From Numida meleagris (Eukaryota; Chordata; Aves; Galliformes; Numididae): a stretch of 64,000 nt of DNA. The position numbers and the translations under genes are program-made. The notes beneath the pieces are model-generated. The model was not told the origin of the DNA, ran no database searches, and saw nothing but the letters and a program-made list of their open reading frames with translations. Positions 48,901 to 62,439 of the stretch are shown piece by piece (within the stretch, counting starts at the first letter, position 1; each line of letters begins with the position of its first letter). Location of the stretch: the NCBI RefSeq assembly GCF_002078875.1, contig NC_034409.1:17755726-17819725 (forward strand). Reading direction: 5' to 3'.

Positions 48901-50741
48901 TATTTTTTTTTGTGTTATAATACATCCATGAAAATAAGGCCTTTATTAGAAGTCTATTATCAGCAACTTTACATCTTCTTTTCTTGCTATTAGCTCTTAT
49001 TGTTCCTTGTTTTTATTTCTATGTCTACAAAATAGCCTCTACTAGCTTTGCAGGTAATTCATCTCAGGATTCTTTCAGGGAATTCATAATACTATGAAAA
49101 ATGTCAATATTATAAACAATATTATTGATGTTATTAATTATAGCAATGTTAATAATAATCCTTTAAGTCATAAACTGAGAACAATATGAAAACATATGAT
49201 GTATGACATACATAATGACAGAAGGATGATTTTGCACCGATGGTCACATTTGTGAGGAATTCAGAATGATCCTTGAATCTAACTTTGTTGTTTGAACTCT
49301 TTGATTGCTTTCCCTAATTCATCAAGGATTTACTTAGAGAACAATCAACTGTTTAAACAGGACAGACTATTAATAATCTAACAGATGATACATATGTGGA
49401 CTCATTAAGGATAACATAGTAATCCCTGATCTGAATCAGGCAGAACAGATTTGCAGGAGGATGATCCATATGTTTGGTGAAAGCCCTGGCTACAGAATTA
49501 TTCTGGGTCTCAATAGGTAGTAATTTTCACTTTGAAAAGTTTCCTTTTACTCACATGGAGGACTAAAGTATTTTCTTCAGTTGAGTGCTTTTGCATTAAT
49601 CAGTAAACAGTTTCTCACTGAGATATAACTGCAAAAATATTGTTACTCCTTGGAAGACAGCTTCATTGAGAGTACATGCATTTTATAAAATCAAAGAGTA
49701 CGAAAAAAAGAGCTTATTTATCCCTATTATTATTATTTCTGCAGTGTACACTGCAAACATTATTAAGGCTTCTGTGCAATTTTGTATGAAAAGTACCAGA
49801 AAGCTACAAAGTAAGAGAGGAAATGAGTCTGTTCAGGAGATAGTATGTGAATGCTTCCCAAGGACTGATGAGCTGTGGATAAGTAGACCTGTTGTCTCTT
49901 CAACAACTGATAAACTCAGTCAGAGTCTGCCATATCTGCACAAGGCCTGTAGTGCAAATGTACATCAGTATTGTTTTGTGTAACTCAGATAACTTCAAGA
50001 GATGGCTGCTACATGGATAAAGATATCAAGTTTATATATGCCTCTGAGGAAATAAACAGCCCTCTGAGAAATTTTATGAACACCAACCTAGAAGCCACTG
50101 GTATGCCTGTAAAAACCTCTCCTTCCGAGTACAATTGGAGTTGGCCTCTCATTTGTTGTTTGAACTGAAAATCTCTAAGTGAACTTGTAAACCTTGTAAG
50201 CAAATTAGTGAATATGCTGTGCGCTTGCCTGTTACTGGTAATAATAGTTTTTTTACTATTAATAATCATAGCATAATAAAGTTTGAAAGTGTTTAGAAAT
50301 GTTGAGTAGGTTAGGAGGAAACACATCACAACCAGTCTTCTTTTAGGTAAAAGGGAATTAACAAAAAATTTCAAACAAAGAAATCTATGGAATTCTGATT
50401 GGTGTAGAACATCAATTCAGAACACAGGATTCACAGCTCTGCACAGGGCATGAGGTAAGAGTGGCAATAGCTCAAAAGTAACTCATAATGGTTCGCCGTT
50501 GGGTTGGATGTTTTTGTTTGTTTGTTTTGTGGGTTTTTTTGTTGTTTGGTTTGTTTATTTGCTTAATATTCCTTTTATTTTTTGAAAACATTGAGGAAAA
50601 CTGAAAATATGTGAATAGACTCATAAGGGATGATTTATAATCAGAGAATCTATTACAAGTTTGCAATAACTAAGCACGTAGTGATTACTGCAGTGATACT
50701 TGCTGGTAAACAACATAAATAATTTGTTTTTTTAAAAAAGT

Positions 50742-50960
50742 ACTTTAAAAATGCTGATGCAGACTGTAGTAGAACTGTTAGATAATGGCCTGAGTTGGTG
50801 ACTGAGCACCTGGTGAAGGAATGGGACTGGCCGAGGGAGCACAGGCAGGTGTGGAGCCACCCTGGGCTCATATAAGGGCCAGCCAGTGAAAGGAGAGTAT
50901 TTTTTGGACCTTGGCTCCTTCTTGAGAAGGAGTGCTGTATAGCCAGATATCTCCTTCACC
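50742..50960 (+). other. Unclassified GC-richer patch with TATA-like box
   Basis: About 220 bp of higher GC within AT-rich DNA, with TATAAG at 50871-50876 after a GC-rich upstream part (GGACTGGCCGAGGGAGCACA). A perfect stem CTCCTTCT-TG-AGAAGGAG lies at 50915-50932. It may be an LTR U3 fragment or other promoter remnant. It is not recognised as a known gene promoter. Confidence 0.35.
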
Positions 50961-52144
50961 AGTTGGATGAGTTCAAATCTTCCTTCTATATGTGACTATT
51001 GGCCTATCTCTGAATAGTTTGCCTGGAACTGCCAAGAGGGAATTTTGCTCTTTTGTGAAAGGAACATAGATGTGAGTGAGTAAATGAGACAGAGAAAGTT
51101 GCAGAGACCATAAAAATATAAATCTACTGTAAAAAGAAAGTTTAGAGACCCTTGAAACTAACTCAGATTTTTAAGTATCTTGGGCTGAATTTCAGATGTT
51201 TAATCACACTTAAGAAGCACCTAAGTTTTGAAAAAAAAAAAATTGAAATTAAATGGGGAGATAAAACATCTCAAAGAATGATCCTCTAAATTATAGTTAT
51301 TATGAAAGTTCTCAGGAAAATAATGAAAAGAAATGACTAAAATTCTGAGGAGCTTGATTTGACATTCCGAAAGTCAATTCATTTTTACAATAGCTATCTA
51401 AGAGCAGTAACTTGCAGTCTAGACATTGTGTATGCAGTTTACTAAATCCTGACTGAGATCCACTGGCTTCAAATCTATTTGATTTTTTTTTGCAGAAAAA
51501 TGAAAAAGTGCTCCCTATTTAGATATGTGTTGCATATGACACTTACATATTCAATCACACTTTTCAACTTTCCTAGGAGGCTTGCTAGATGATCATTTAG
51601 AATGTTGGAGAGATAAAAACTTAAAACTAGAACTGTACTTAAAAATATTCTACATATTCTATAATAATTCTTTATTCTAGCTTATAGGTTGTTTTTTTTT
51701 GTTTTGTTTTTGTTTTTTTAAACAGGAGGGCTGAAAAAAACAACAAACTGGTACTGAAGACACAATGATATTTGGTTTTTGCTTAAGTATTATTTTACTT
51801 ACACATTCCTTCCAGAAACCTGATAGATTTCTTCAGATTCACTAGTTAGTACATTTCCAGGGCTTTCTAGATTATGTTTTAAAGATAGACTGCACCCAGT
51901 CTGCCTTGATACAAGAGAAGATACATTATCTAAAGTGGAGGTAAGTCCAGCTGTTAGAAAAGTTCTTGGAAATGAGGCACTGAAACAGCCTCCCCAGGAA
52001 GTGGTCTAAGTACCAAGTCTGCCAAAGCAGAAAGCATTTGGAAAACCTTGTGGAGAATGAAATGCTGCCTGCAACTTTTAAGCTGAGAGAAACATAATGT
52101 CCTTTGCATGTCTGAACCTGAGAACTGCAAAATAACCACATAAC

Positions 52145-52950
52145 AGTTGATGTTGAAAGAGACCTCTGGAGATATCTAGTCCAACATCCCTGTTCAAGTA
52201 TGGCTCCCTAGAGCACATTGCCCAGGATTTCCAGATGGCTTTTGAATATCTCCAGAGAAGGAGACTCCTCAGTTTCTCTGGGTGACCTGTGCTAGTGTTC
52301 AGTTACCTTCACAGTAAAGAAGTATTCCTCACATTCAGATGGAACTTGTGTTTCAGTTTGTGCCTGTTGCCTCTTGTTCAATTGCTGGGCACCACTGAGA
52401 AGATTTTGGGCCCCATCCTCTTCACTCCCTCCCTCCAGATACTTATGCACATTGATCAGATATCCCCTGAGCTTTCTTTTCTCCAGGCTGAATGGGCCCA
52501 GCTCCCTCAGCCTTTCCTCACATGGGAGATGCTCCAGTCCCTATATCATTTTAGCAGCCGTATGCTGTTCTGAGGAGCCCATAACTGGACACTGTACTCC
52601 AGGTAAGGCCTCACCAGGGCAGAGTAGAGGGACAGGAATACCTTCCTCAACCTGCTAGCAATGCTTTTCCCAATTGTAGCAAGAAGGCATTGGCCTTCTT
52701 GGCCTCAAGAGCATGCCGTTGTCTCACCTGCTGTCCACTAATTGAAATGAGGCTGACTGGCCCTCGTCCTTTGAGTACTTGGGTGAAATTTGCTTTCTAC
52801 TAGTCCCCAAGAACCTCTCTTGATTGCTTTGACATTTAAAACATGATTGAGAGTGGTTTAGCAATGATGATCCCCTTGGTGCTCATGAGGGCATCCCATC
52901 AGGGCCCTTGGACTTGTGGACGTTAAGTTTGGCTAAACTTGCCCAAATCT
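52145..52950 (-). mobile_element. CR1 LINE fragment, about 0.8 kb, with internal deletion
   Basis: In antisense the order is: diverged 3' tail (GTTGAAAGAGACCTCTGGAG), ORF2 C-terminal region (CTCCAGGCTGAATGGGCCCA, TTTCCTCACATGGGAGATGC, ACTGTACTCCAGGTAAGGCC), then after 52745 a more upstream RT region (ATGAGGCTGACTGGCC, GCATCCCATCAGGGCCC, GGACTTGTGGA). The jump shows an internal deletion. It is older and more diverged than the copy at 8 kb. Confidence 0.92.
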
Positions 52951-55900
52951 AAAATGCGTGTGAGAGTCTTCGTAACAAACTCATTAGGAAGTCTCAAGTG
53001 TTCTTGTGATCAGTAGGGAATCTGGGAGCTTAAATCTGTGACACTTAAAACTCTGCCATCTGCTGCTGGCAAAAGGATGTCTTAAAGAAATGTTTCATTG
53101 ATTGATAAGAGTCCGTTAGAGCTTGACTTGCACTGCTGTGTTAAAAGCCAAAGAGACTTTCCGAGTATCCATTATAAAATTGTTGTTGATAATCAGAATC
53201 AATACTTCTGTTATTATGTCTAACTCTGTAGAATGCCACGTAGTTCACTGAAGTTGATACACAAATACGAAAGTTTATCTTTGGGTCCCATTTGAGCCAA
53301 CTCTGAAGACAGAACATGACACAGCTGAGCAGCTGATACTTGTTCATTTAATTGATTACTTTATGTGGTTCTATAAAAAAAAAAAATAGTACTGTAACAA
53401 CCTTTTCCATTCCTTCATCCTCCAAACCTAGTTCATATCTACTAATGAATATATTCTGGTAACTGTGTTGCTATAAGCTTATGACAGTAGTGAGAAAATT
53501 TAATACAGATATTTATCAAGATCTCAGGCTAATATATTGCTCTAGCTACCGTTCAAACTGCAGAGGTACATTTTGAATACAATACACATACAACAGGACA
53601 AACTGTTTCATTGAAAAGCCTATGTGTATTAAAAAAACAACACACCAATAATCTGATGAATATTCATCACAGTGTGAAATGGGATTTCTTTGAAATAATC
53701 CACTTGATATGATTCCAGAAGGATTCTGTAATGCTGCTTGTGATGATCAAAAGCAATCTTCATAAAACAGAACAAAGTGAGACCTGTCAAATTAGAGAAG
53801 GCATAAAACCCTCTAGTTTACTTTTAAGAGCAGTTTCTGTCATCAAAAGAGAGAGACCCTATAAACTCACAGTGGTGAAAAGGTTCAAATGATTATTAAA
53901 TTCAGCAGTCACTCTTCCGAATTGTATTTGCAATTGAAAAATAATTGCAATTGAGTGAAAAGTAACACTTATATGCATTGGAACAAGTCAGGTTTTGAAC
54001 TCAGCCTTTTTCATGACAGAAATAAGTCAAATTATGTGAATTAAGAATCATGTAAAAAAATGCTATTACATCTGAAGATGGCTAAGAATAATGGAATTTA
54101 AAATTAATGGAAGTGGTTGGTTTGTGTTTTCCTATTTTATACTGAGAAAATCAGTTGCTATGAATTAATGAGCATATGACAAAGTCTCCTTCTGAAGGGT
54201 CAAACAAGTTTTATTTCCTTGCACAGTATGAAGCACTTTCAAAATATATTGAACCCTTCCCTCTCTGGGTCACTTTTCTGGGGACACCTTTCACTTTCTA
54301 CAGAGATTCCATAAAGTTTCTTTCAACGCAATTTGAAAGCATAAGAAACATCTGTGTCTAATACACATGATATATATTTAGGACAAAAGAGTTACTCATC
54401 TAACCATCAATATGTTCACCACTTCCAGTAAAGTAATTGAAGGGACTTTGTGGGCTTGTAGTCAGTTATCAATCAGGTAAAACAAGTCAGCCTCCACTAC
54501 TACTTTGAATGAGCTGATATTCAGTGCTGCTGAGCTGTCATCTTCTGACTCACTACGTATATTTTTTTCCCTCAGGACTTTGTATATTTTCATGTCAGTG
54601 TTTTTCCTCTTCTGTCCTTGAACTGCTAACTATGCCTATATCAGCAATCTTACCTCTCTGTATTTTCACTTGTCTTATCTACTATAGCTCTTTTCTTTGT
54701 ACTTTTGCACAGCCCATTTTCACTACTTGGCAATTTTCACAGAAGTTTGAGTCAAAGTTATACATCTGGACCACATCAAAATTAGACTGTGTATTGCATA
54801 CAGCTGAATCCCTGGAATAGCTAGAGGTATCATTAGATGATTCAGCTATAGACAAAATCTGAAAAAGAAAGTGTTTCCTTGTTAAATTGAACTTTAAATA
54901 AAAATTTAAATGCAGTAGTCTTCAATATGCTGAAGGCTCTGACTACTCTATTGTCATGAACATGATTGTGCAAGTGCTATGTGGCCAAATATAGATCAAG
55001 CTGTGTGTTTCATGTATGGTAAATCTAGATTTACCTCATGCACAGTAAACAGATGGTTATCTTCTGCTAAAATGTGAGCCAGTCTCCCTGCCTGTGAAAA
55101 ATGGTGCATGTAAGGCCTGTTTTTTGAAGGCACATAGAACAATTGTACTGGTATAGACTATAACTTGCCTTCAACAATATTAAAAGTAGATGTCTAAGAA
55201 GATGTAGAACTGTGAAGTCATACTTTGCTCCAATATTTTCAAGAAAATTGCAAATCAGGGATTATGTGAGCCAGCACAGCTCTTATAAATTTTTCTACCT
55301 TTTTCTTCAATTTATGTTCAATTTCTCTTTGAATTTATAGCTTTTAGCATCTACAGTGTCCTGAGGAAAGGGGTTCCGCTGTTTCTAACAAGTGTTGTCA
55401 CCTGTTTCATTCCTTTTTGATTGTTTCCCGAATCTAATTCTGCAATCTCTTCTTTGAGATGAAGAAATTTGAACAACAGATTATGTTGTATCATCAACAG
55501 AAGGTGATGATTTACATTTATGATAGTAGGTAAATGGTCCTGCTTGGGAGGCCTTTTGACTAATGAGTCTTTAACTCCTGGCCTGGAAGAAGGACTATTG
55601 AAATAATCATGACAACAAAAGTTAATGGCTAGGCCTCTGTAGAAAAGAATGATCGTAATCAAACTGACCAGACATTCATGACTAGCCTTGATTATTCAGA
55701 ACTAATTCATGATGGATTTTGTTAATCTTTTCCTACATTTCATCTTGAATGGACAGAAATCTTCTGATCTTCTTTTGTCCAGTGCAGGGAATGCTCTGTC
55801 TTAAACTTACCCCTTTCCAGCTGCTGCATTTGTCTTTCTTAATCATATGATAGGACCCAAATCTTGTTCAGCTCAAATTGCATATCTAATTATAAAATTC

Positions 55901-57750
55901 TTTTTGAAGTTTAAGTCACAATTTAAATGTCTCTATTCCAAAAACAGTAACACTTTTTTTTTTCTTTTAATATAAGAATAGAAAATTGGTCTAGAGATCT
56001 CTTTTGTTATTTTAATGTCCTCTCTGCTGTTTTCATGTTCCCAGGCTTCTGGATATGCCAATTACAAAAATGAGAAAAATAATTTTAAACTAAGAATTAA
56101 TTTAGTCTTATTCCAGTAAGAAGAAGGTAGACACTAATAAAAGAAATCTTAATGAAAGAAAATCCTCTGCAGGAATTGAACCTATACCCTTTCATAACAT
56201 CATCAGTTACCCTATTCACAAAGCTACATTAAGCGAGCAGCACAACATAATCAGGTGTTGTATTAGGCAACAGAGGATGCTCTTTGATTCCTATGGAGAT
56301 AATAAAAATATATTAAGAGAAGCAAAGTAATTAAATTTTTACATGACTATGGAATGTAGACAAAATGCATTCCCTAGGTCGTTCGAATGAATTAATGATA
56401 TTCAGAGGAAATATGGTTCATGTCTGTCCTTCTGTGATGAAAATATCTGAAAAGAAATAATACTTGTATTTTCTGGCTTCATCTCTTTACATTTTGTTTA
56501 TGATAATGAATTCTGGTATGTGATATTAGCAGAAATCTTCCCAAAATTCTAGTGACATTCCTTTATTTGGAATATTAATTTCTGCAATAAGTACATATGA
56601 TTATTTCAATTCCAATCACTGATATCTTTCTTTAGTTGTTGGAAATGATGACATAACAAGTCTTTTCCATTTATAGTATTTTAGTTAGTTTTTGTTGTCG
56701 TCATTGTTGTTTTTATTAATTATTATTTTCTACAGGGTTTATTTCCAGTGTCAGAGCTCTTTTTGTTTTATTAAAAACAAAACAAAATAATACCATTTCA
56801 ATATTCAGATTACTTTGAGCAAGTGACTTATATGACTGACATGAATAACTTTCATTTCAGAGTTCGAACTATGATGCTAACACATACAGGGAACAAAGAG
56901 ACAAGCCTAGAGAAAATGAATACCTAGTCTCATAAACATTCACTAAACCTACAGATGTAAGACTGGGGGACAGCATCAGTTAGCATATATACATTCATCC
57001 AGTAGTTTCTATGATGTAAATAATTTGCAACAGGTAAGTTTAAACCAAGACACTTAAATTATGTCACACTTTATTCTAGATTTTTCATATAATCTGTGAA
57101 GAAAAATGAATGCTGCTTAATGCTGATGCTGAGTTTACTCTTCTATCACTCTGGTGATTCTTTTTAAAGATGATGCTTACCCTTTGCATGCTTTGGTTAC
57201 AGGCTTTTAGTTAGTTACATGAGATTAATTCCTGTCTCGCTCTTCCTCTCCCGAGTGTGTGGGAAAACAACAACAGCAACAAAAAACTTTTGGACAATCA
57301 TTTTGTAGCTTAGATTGAGAAATAAATTACTTAACCATAAATCTAGAGTGAATCAATTAATGTCAATAATTTCATCAAAGTCAATGAAGCTGCTCCAGAT
57401 TAATAGCTAGCTATGAAATTCAAGCTATTAAGCAACCACATACTTTTTTCATATAGCAACCCTATGAACAAAGAATTTCCTATACAGCATTAAAAAATAA
57501 AGCTTGAGTCTCAATCACATTTGCGTTGGTATGTTCATTAGAATGTTGGTACTAAGATATAATCCACATTAGTATGTCACCCATGTACCAGAATGAAAAT
57601 AAAATCTTCCTCACGCTTAGATTTGTAAGTTAAAAATAAACAGGAAAGCTGTAATATTATGGGCATAAGCAGTTATTGATGTATATATTGATCTGTTAAT
57701 CTTTAAAAAGTAACATTTTAGGATAAAAAAAATCCTGGTAATACACCATT
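52951..57750. other. AT-rich sequence, no gene seen
   Basis: An 18-bp perfect palindrome lies at 55018-55035, within a less biased stretch at 54900-55090. No gene or repeat is otherwise supported. Confidence 0.5.
55018..55035. repeat. 18-bp perfect palindrome
   Basis: GGTAAATCTAGATTTACC reads the same on both strands. It could be a dimeric protein-binding site or chance. Confidence 0.8.
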
Positions 57751-58250
57751 TTTAGTTGTTGCTGAACAGTGGTGTTTGGAGTCAAGGACATTTCAGTTTC
57801 TCAGCTTCTGGTACTGTCCTGCTAGGGAGGGGGTACAAGGGGGCAGAAAGAGCTTGGGGAAGACAGAACCAGAGCAGCTGACCAAACTGGCCAAAGGAAT
57901 ATTTCATACCATATGACTTTATGCGACAAAAAAAAAAAAAAAAAACATTGAAAAACAGTGGAGAGTCGGACGGGGGAGCAGCTGCTTCTTGGGGACCAGC
58001 TGGGCATCATCGGTCAGTGGCTGGTGAGCAATAGCTTGTTCATTACTTGTTTTTTATGTGTATACATATATAAAATTACCATTGCTATTATCTGTTTTTT
58101 TCCTTGTCTTTGTATAGTTTTTTATCTCAACCCATGAGAGCTGCTTTCTTGTTTTGGATTCAGTTCTCTCCTCCATCTCCCCAATTGGAGGGTGGAGAGT
58201 GAGTGAATGATGGTGTGGTGCTTAGCTACCTGCCAGGGTAAACCACAACA
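57751..58250 (+). mobile_element. ERVL-type LTR, 5' part missing
   Basis: Recognised from GTTGTTGCTGAACAGTGGTG, CTGGCCAAAGGAATATTTCA, the TATCTCAACCCATGAG segment and the end GTAAACCACAACA. These match a widespread avian ERVL LTR pattern in plus orientation. An A-run of about 18 bp lies inside at 57929-57946. Compared with the copy at 61081 it lacks the first part of the LTR but keeps the middle. No target duplication is clear. A frame on the opposite strand here is not a gene. Confidence 0.8.
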
Positions 58251-61080
58251 CAGTCTGTATCAGCAGGAAAGGAGCCTAGTCCTTCTATTTTCACGACAGA
58301 AAATTAAATATATATTTATATATTTTCTTCTCCAGCTAAAATATAAATTATTATTACATTGGGGCCTATAGAATAGGAGGCATAGGATGAGTAGAGATTT
58401 CTTTGTCTTGACTGAATGGTTTTCAAAAAAAAAAAAAAAAATAACACTGAGCACTTACAGAAAGGGATTTCTATATATAAAGCTCTTAGAACCAGTAATG
58501 AGCTTTCATGACCTATACAAATGTATTGTTTGAATTGTATTTCTGATTAGCTATGAGTCTGACTAATTGCTAGGGTGTTGATTATAGAGGAGGAAGAAAG
58601 TCTTTGTATTAGTAGAGACTTTTTCAGAGCTATATCTTTTTCAATGCTGCTAACAGACAATTTTGTCATTCTTTGTCTTTTCTTGTTCTCAAAGCTGCAC
58701 TGTAGCAGCAAACCGGAAGACCACTTTTCCTTTAATAATGGATAAAGGATTTCTGAGGCTATGTTTTTGAGTGGAATGTACAACAAAACTCTACCTCAAC
58801 ATACAGGTAAATGGCCGAAAATAATTCAGTAAAAGACTGAACTATGCAGAAGTCTCCCAAAAAATCTGGAGAATCTAGAATGAAGACAAAGATTTCAACT
58901 CAGAAAAGATTAGTCAGTAATGTTAAGAATTTTTTATAATCAAATTCTTCACAGAACTCAGACACTGTAATGTATCTTTATCCAAAAGTTTCAATTGTCA
59001 TCACTCATTTATTACTAAAATAGCAATTAGTTTTGCAACTTATTGCTCTTTGAATTACTTTTATTTTTTCAACTACAAGATTTTTGTATTAATCATGGAA
59101 AAATCTAGGATTAAAACCCCTACTTCTGTATTATTGATGTGAATATGAAATAATCACATTGATCACTTTTTACCATGACAGTTGGCATACGACTATAAGC
59201 AACCATGATGCTTTCCTTCAAATATTCAGATGACAATCTGACAGAACTGATTTCCGTTCTCCTCTAAGCACACCATCCTATTACAGAATATTATTTCAAC
59301 TAAAAAAATGTAAATTTGACTTAGAAGCATTTTCTCATTTTCATCTTTTCTTTTGTGAAAGAATCTAATCAGGAGTTTTTATGCATCAGAAGTAGTGCAG
59401 AAGAGTTTTTCATGCATGGAATTCAACTGATCATGTTTAGATGCCTGAGAGTTAATCATGCGAGTGATTGAGGCTCCCTTTACAGTCAAAGCAATAAACA
59501 CTTCTTGGAGGTGTTTCTCTTGGCATATTTTAGACAAGGTTTGAGAAGATACGATTTTTCCTTTTAAGATATGGATTTTTAAGAAAGAGCTTAAGGTGAT
59601 TGGCTTAGCTGTAGGTATCCTTTAGACCCCATCTTTCTGATGTTTTCCAGTGTCATGTAGGTTTTGGTCCATGGCAGCAGCCTTTCCATTATCCATATAC
59701 TGTGAATTCTTTGAGAAACAATCAAAAAATAATTAGTACAAAAGAGACAATGATTAGTAATCCATTTGTGTTCATAAAAGCAGTCAGATAAATTTGGACA
59801 CATCATCAGTCCAGCAGAGAAAATACCATTTTAGAATCTGAGAGGGGAAGAAAAGGAAATGCTAGTAGTAAGACACAAAATAATACTGAATTGGTAATTT
59901 GTTTACTTTCGCTGTAAATATTTTCCTAAATTATTCTGGAAATAAACCAATGATATATTCCTTTTAAGTACTGGGTTTCAAATAAGTGGATGAACAGCCA
60001 CTTTTCAAAGCTTACAATGTTTGTTTAACATTTTGTAATATTTTCATTTAATGGTAAAGCTAGTCTCTTAAAAAAATAGTGAAAAATTATCTTGTTGTAA
60101 TGTTAATTGCACAATTTCATTGGTTATGGGGAGAGTCTATGGTTCATATATTTCTAAATACTCCTATAATTTGCCTTGCTTTAGTGTGCTTGAATTATCA
60201 GTATTTAGATAAGTACAAAAAGAAACAATTTTTTTAATAAATATGGACATTCCTCTTTTACAAGACAGATGCACAGATTGATTAAGGACACTTCATCCCT
60301 TCCATTAATTTCCATGTAACACACATTAACTTAACACATGGATATTTGTGAACCTGCAGTTTTATTGCTTCCCTTTCAGATCTGGCAGAGAGATCTGAAA
60401 TATTAATACTATTAACAGTTGCATTCATTCCCTGGAGTGAAGACTATTGGCCATTCATTCTACTTCCATACCACTCCAGTCTCACTCCCAATGTAACCAC
60501 AAAAGCGTAAAGCAGCAATAGTATAGTAGTCAAAACTTTCTGCAAGAAAAGCACACACAAAAAAAATATATTGTAAACGTTAACATTTTGTCTGTATCTC
60601 ACCACCTACAAGGCAAGAAAAGCTTCTCTGGAAATACATCTTATTATTATTTTTAAACATACTTAAATTATCTCAGTAGTATACTTTCATGATAAGTCGT
60701 TTCTAAATATACAAAAAACAATGAGCAGTTTATGGGCTATAGATTCCTTATTAAAAAGTGTTAACATGTTGATAACTCTTTAAAAAAAAAAAAAAAAGGA
60801 ATGTCTTTTCTACCTGAAAATTTACTTAAGTTTTTTCTTGTGTGCGGAAATTAGGATTCACCGATGCCAACCATTTTTATTTTTATGCAAAGGTACATAT
60901 GGAGAGGTTTGGGCAAGAAAATGTGGAGGAGAAAAATAAGATTTTTCTTCAGTATATGTTTTCTTTCACCGTGGACTAACAGAATAATCACAGCTTTACA
61001 GATTTCTGTAGATGTCTTTATTCCACTATGGTTAGGTGATCTAATTTAGATAAATAAAGAAAATGAAATAAACAGAGACA
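58251..61080. other. AT-rich sequence between two related LTRs, no retroviral genes
   Basis: There is no sign of gag, pol or env between the two LTRs, so they are separate insertions and not the ends of one provirus. A-runs lie at 58425-58441 and 60782-60797. Confidence 0.6.
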
Positions 61081-61498
61081 TGTTGTCATTTGGNAGGGTG
61101 GGGAGGGCGGGGCTGGAATGGAGTAGAAATTGATATGGTGCTGTGTTCTGGATTTTTTGATGAAAGTAGTGTTTATAACACAACAATGTTTCAGGTGTTG
61201 CAGAGCAACACAAAGGCCAGAGACTTCTTATCTTCTTGTGCTGCCCTGCCAGCAAGGAGGCTGGGGTGCACAAGAAGTTGAGAGGGGACACAGCCAGAAC
61301 AGCTGACCCAAAATGACCAAAGGAATATTCCTTGTTTTGCTTTTCTTTTGCACACAGTTTTTACTTTACCCACTAAATTACCTTGTCTCAACCCACCTCA
61401 ACCCACAACTGTAACTTTCTGATTCTCTTCTCCATCCCATGTAGGGAAAGTGAGTGGCTCTCTGGTACTGAGCTGCCTGATGGAGTTAAACCACAACA
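61081..61498 (+). mobile_element. ERVL-type LTR, middle deleted
   Basis: It starts TGTTGTCATTTGG (an N at 61094) and ends GTTAAACCACAACA. It shares GACCAAAGGAATATTCC, TCTCAACCCA and the end with the 57.8-kb copy. About 150 bp present there between GGAATATT and the polyadenylation part are missing here. No exact target duplication is seen. Confidence 0.82.
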
Positions 61499-62439
61499 CA
61501 TATGTAAGTATTATTATCAAGAAAAAATCATCTGGCAAAAACAACTGTTACAAAGTTAATTCTCATTAATTCCAAACATATATGAAATTTATAGTATGAT
61601 ATATTATGATATCATGTTTTTGTCAATTCACCAACAACTTGAAAACATTTTCATATTATTTATTCAATGATTGTAACTCAACAATTAGCTACAACTTTTA
61701 GCAAAAGAAAAATGAAAGAGCAAGTTAAAGCGTATTTTGTAACTCACATATTACTCTGCAGTTTGAGATCAGTTGTCAGCCATATGGGAAGCAAAGGACA
61801 TGTCCTCTACTTCTCTCATGGTTCATTCCCTGCTGCTTATGTTTTAGTTCACCACTTTCAGGGAATCAAATGTCCTCCTACCTTTTTGACTTGTTAATAT
61901 TCTACAAGTACATATTTGCTGTCCATAAACTTAACTCAAACTTCATGGGATATATCTTTCTGCACAGTTTGCAGGAGTATTATCTCTCATTGATACACCA
62001 TGCATTCCTTACACACTATTGCTACTTTATCAGTGTAAGGAAAGAGATGTACATGTTAGATTGTGTTACATTTCGTGGGCCTGATTTACAGGAAAACAGC
62101 TGAATAGCTACTGTGATAAATCTATCAAATGCAAAAACATGCTTGAAATCACAGTATGTGATTTTGTTATGGAATATATTTTACCAAATAGAGCTTTCTA
62201 AATGTCACCCTTCATTGAAATACAGTGAAGAAATCCTTTGGGAGCCACAAATACTGTTGTATTTAAATATATATTTACTGAAATGTATTTATAAATTTTT
62301 AAATTATGGCCACTGTCAAACTGGCAGCATTCTTCCAACTCCCTTGATAATTTTGTTTCAGACAGTTGATTCTCTACCTGTACTGGAGATTTAGTTGAAT
62401 TTTTTTTCAGTATGTTAGATCAGGCTGCTGTGCTGTTGT
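61499..62439. other. AT-rich sequence, no gene seen
   Basis: The short frames here have no family resemblance. Confidence 0.5.

Larger units (their letters stand above)
43576..52144. other. Long AT-rich stretch with two unclassified blocks
   Basis: About 8.6 kb with no supported genes. It contains an LTR-like block (48256-48900) and a GC-richer TATA-containing patch (50742-50960). A T/G-rich low-complexity run lies at 50510-50570. The rest is unassigned. Confidence 0.5.

Noticed and set aside
49666..49983. A 105-codon plus-strand ORF
   Set aside because: No domain, no codon bias and no neighbours to support it; chance frame in AT-rich DNA is more likely.
57751..61498. One provirus bounded by the two ERVL-type LTRs
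   Set aside because: No retroviral internal sequence lies between, and the LTRs are differently damaged.
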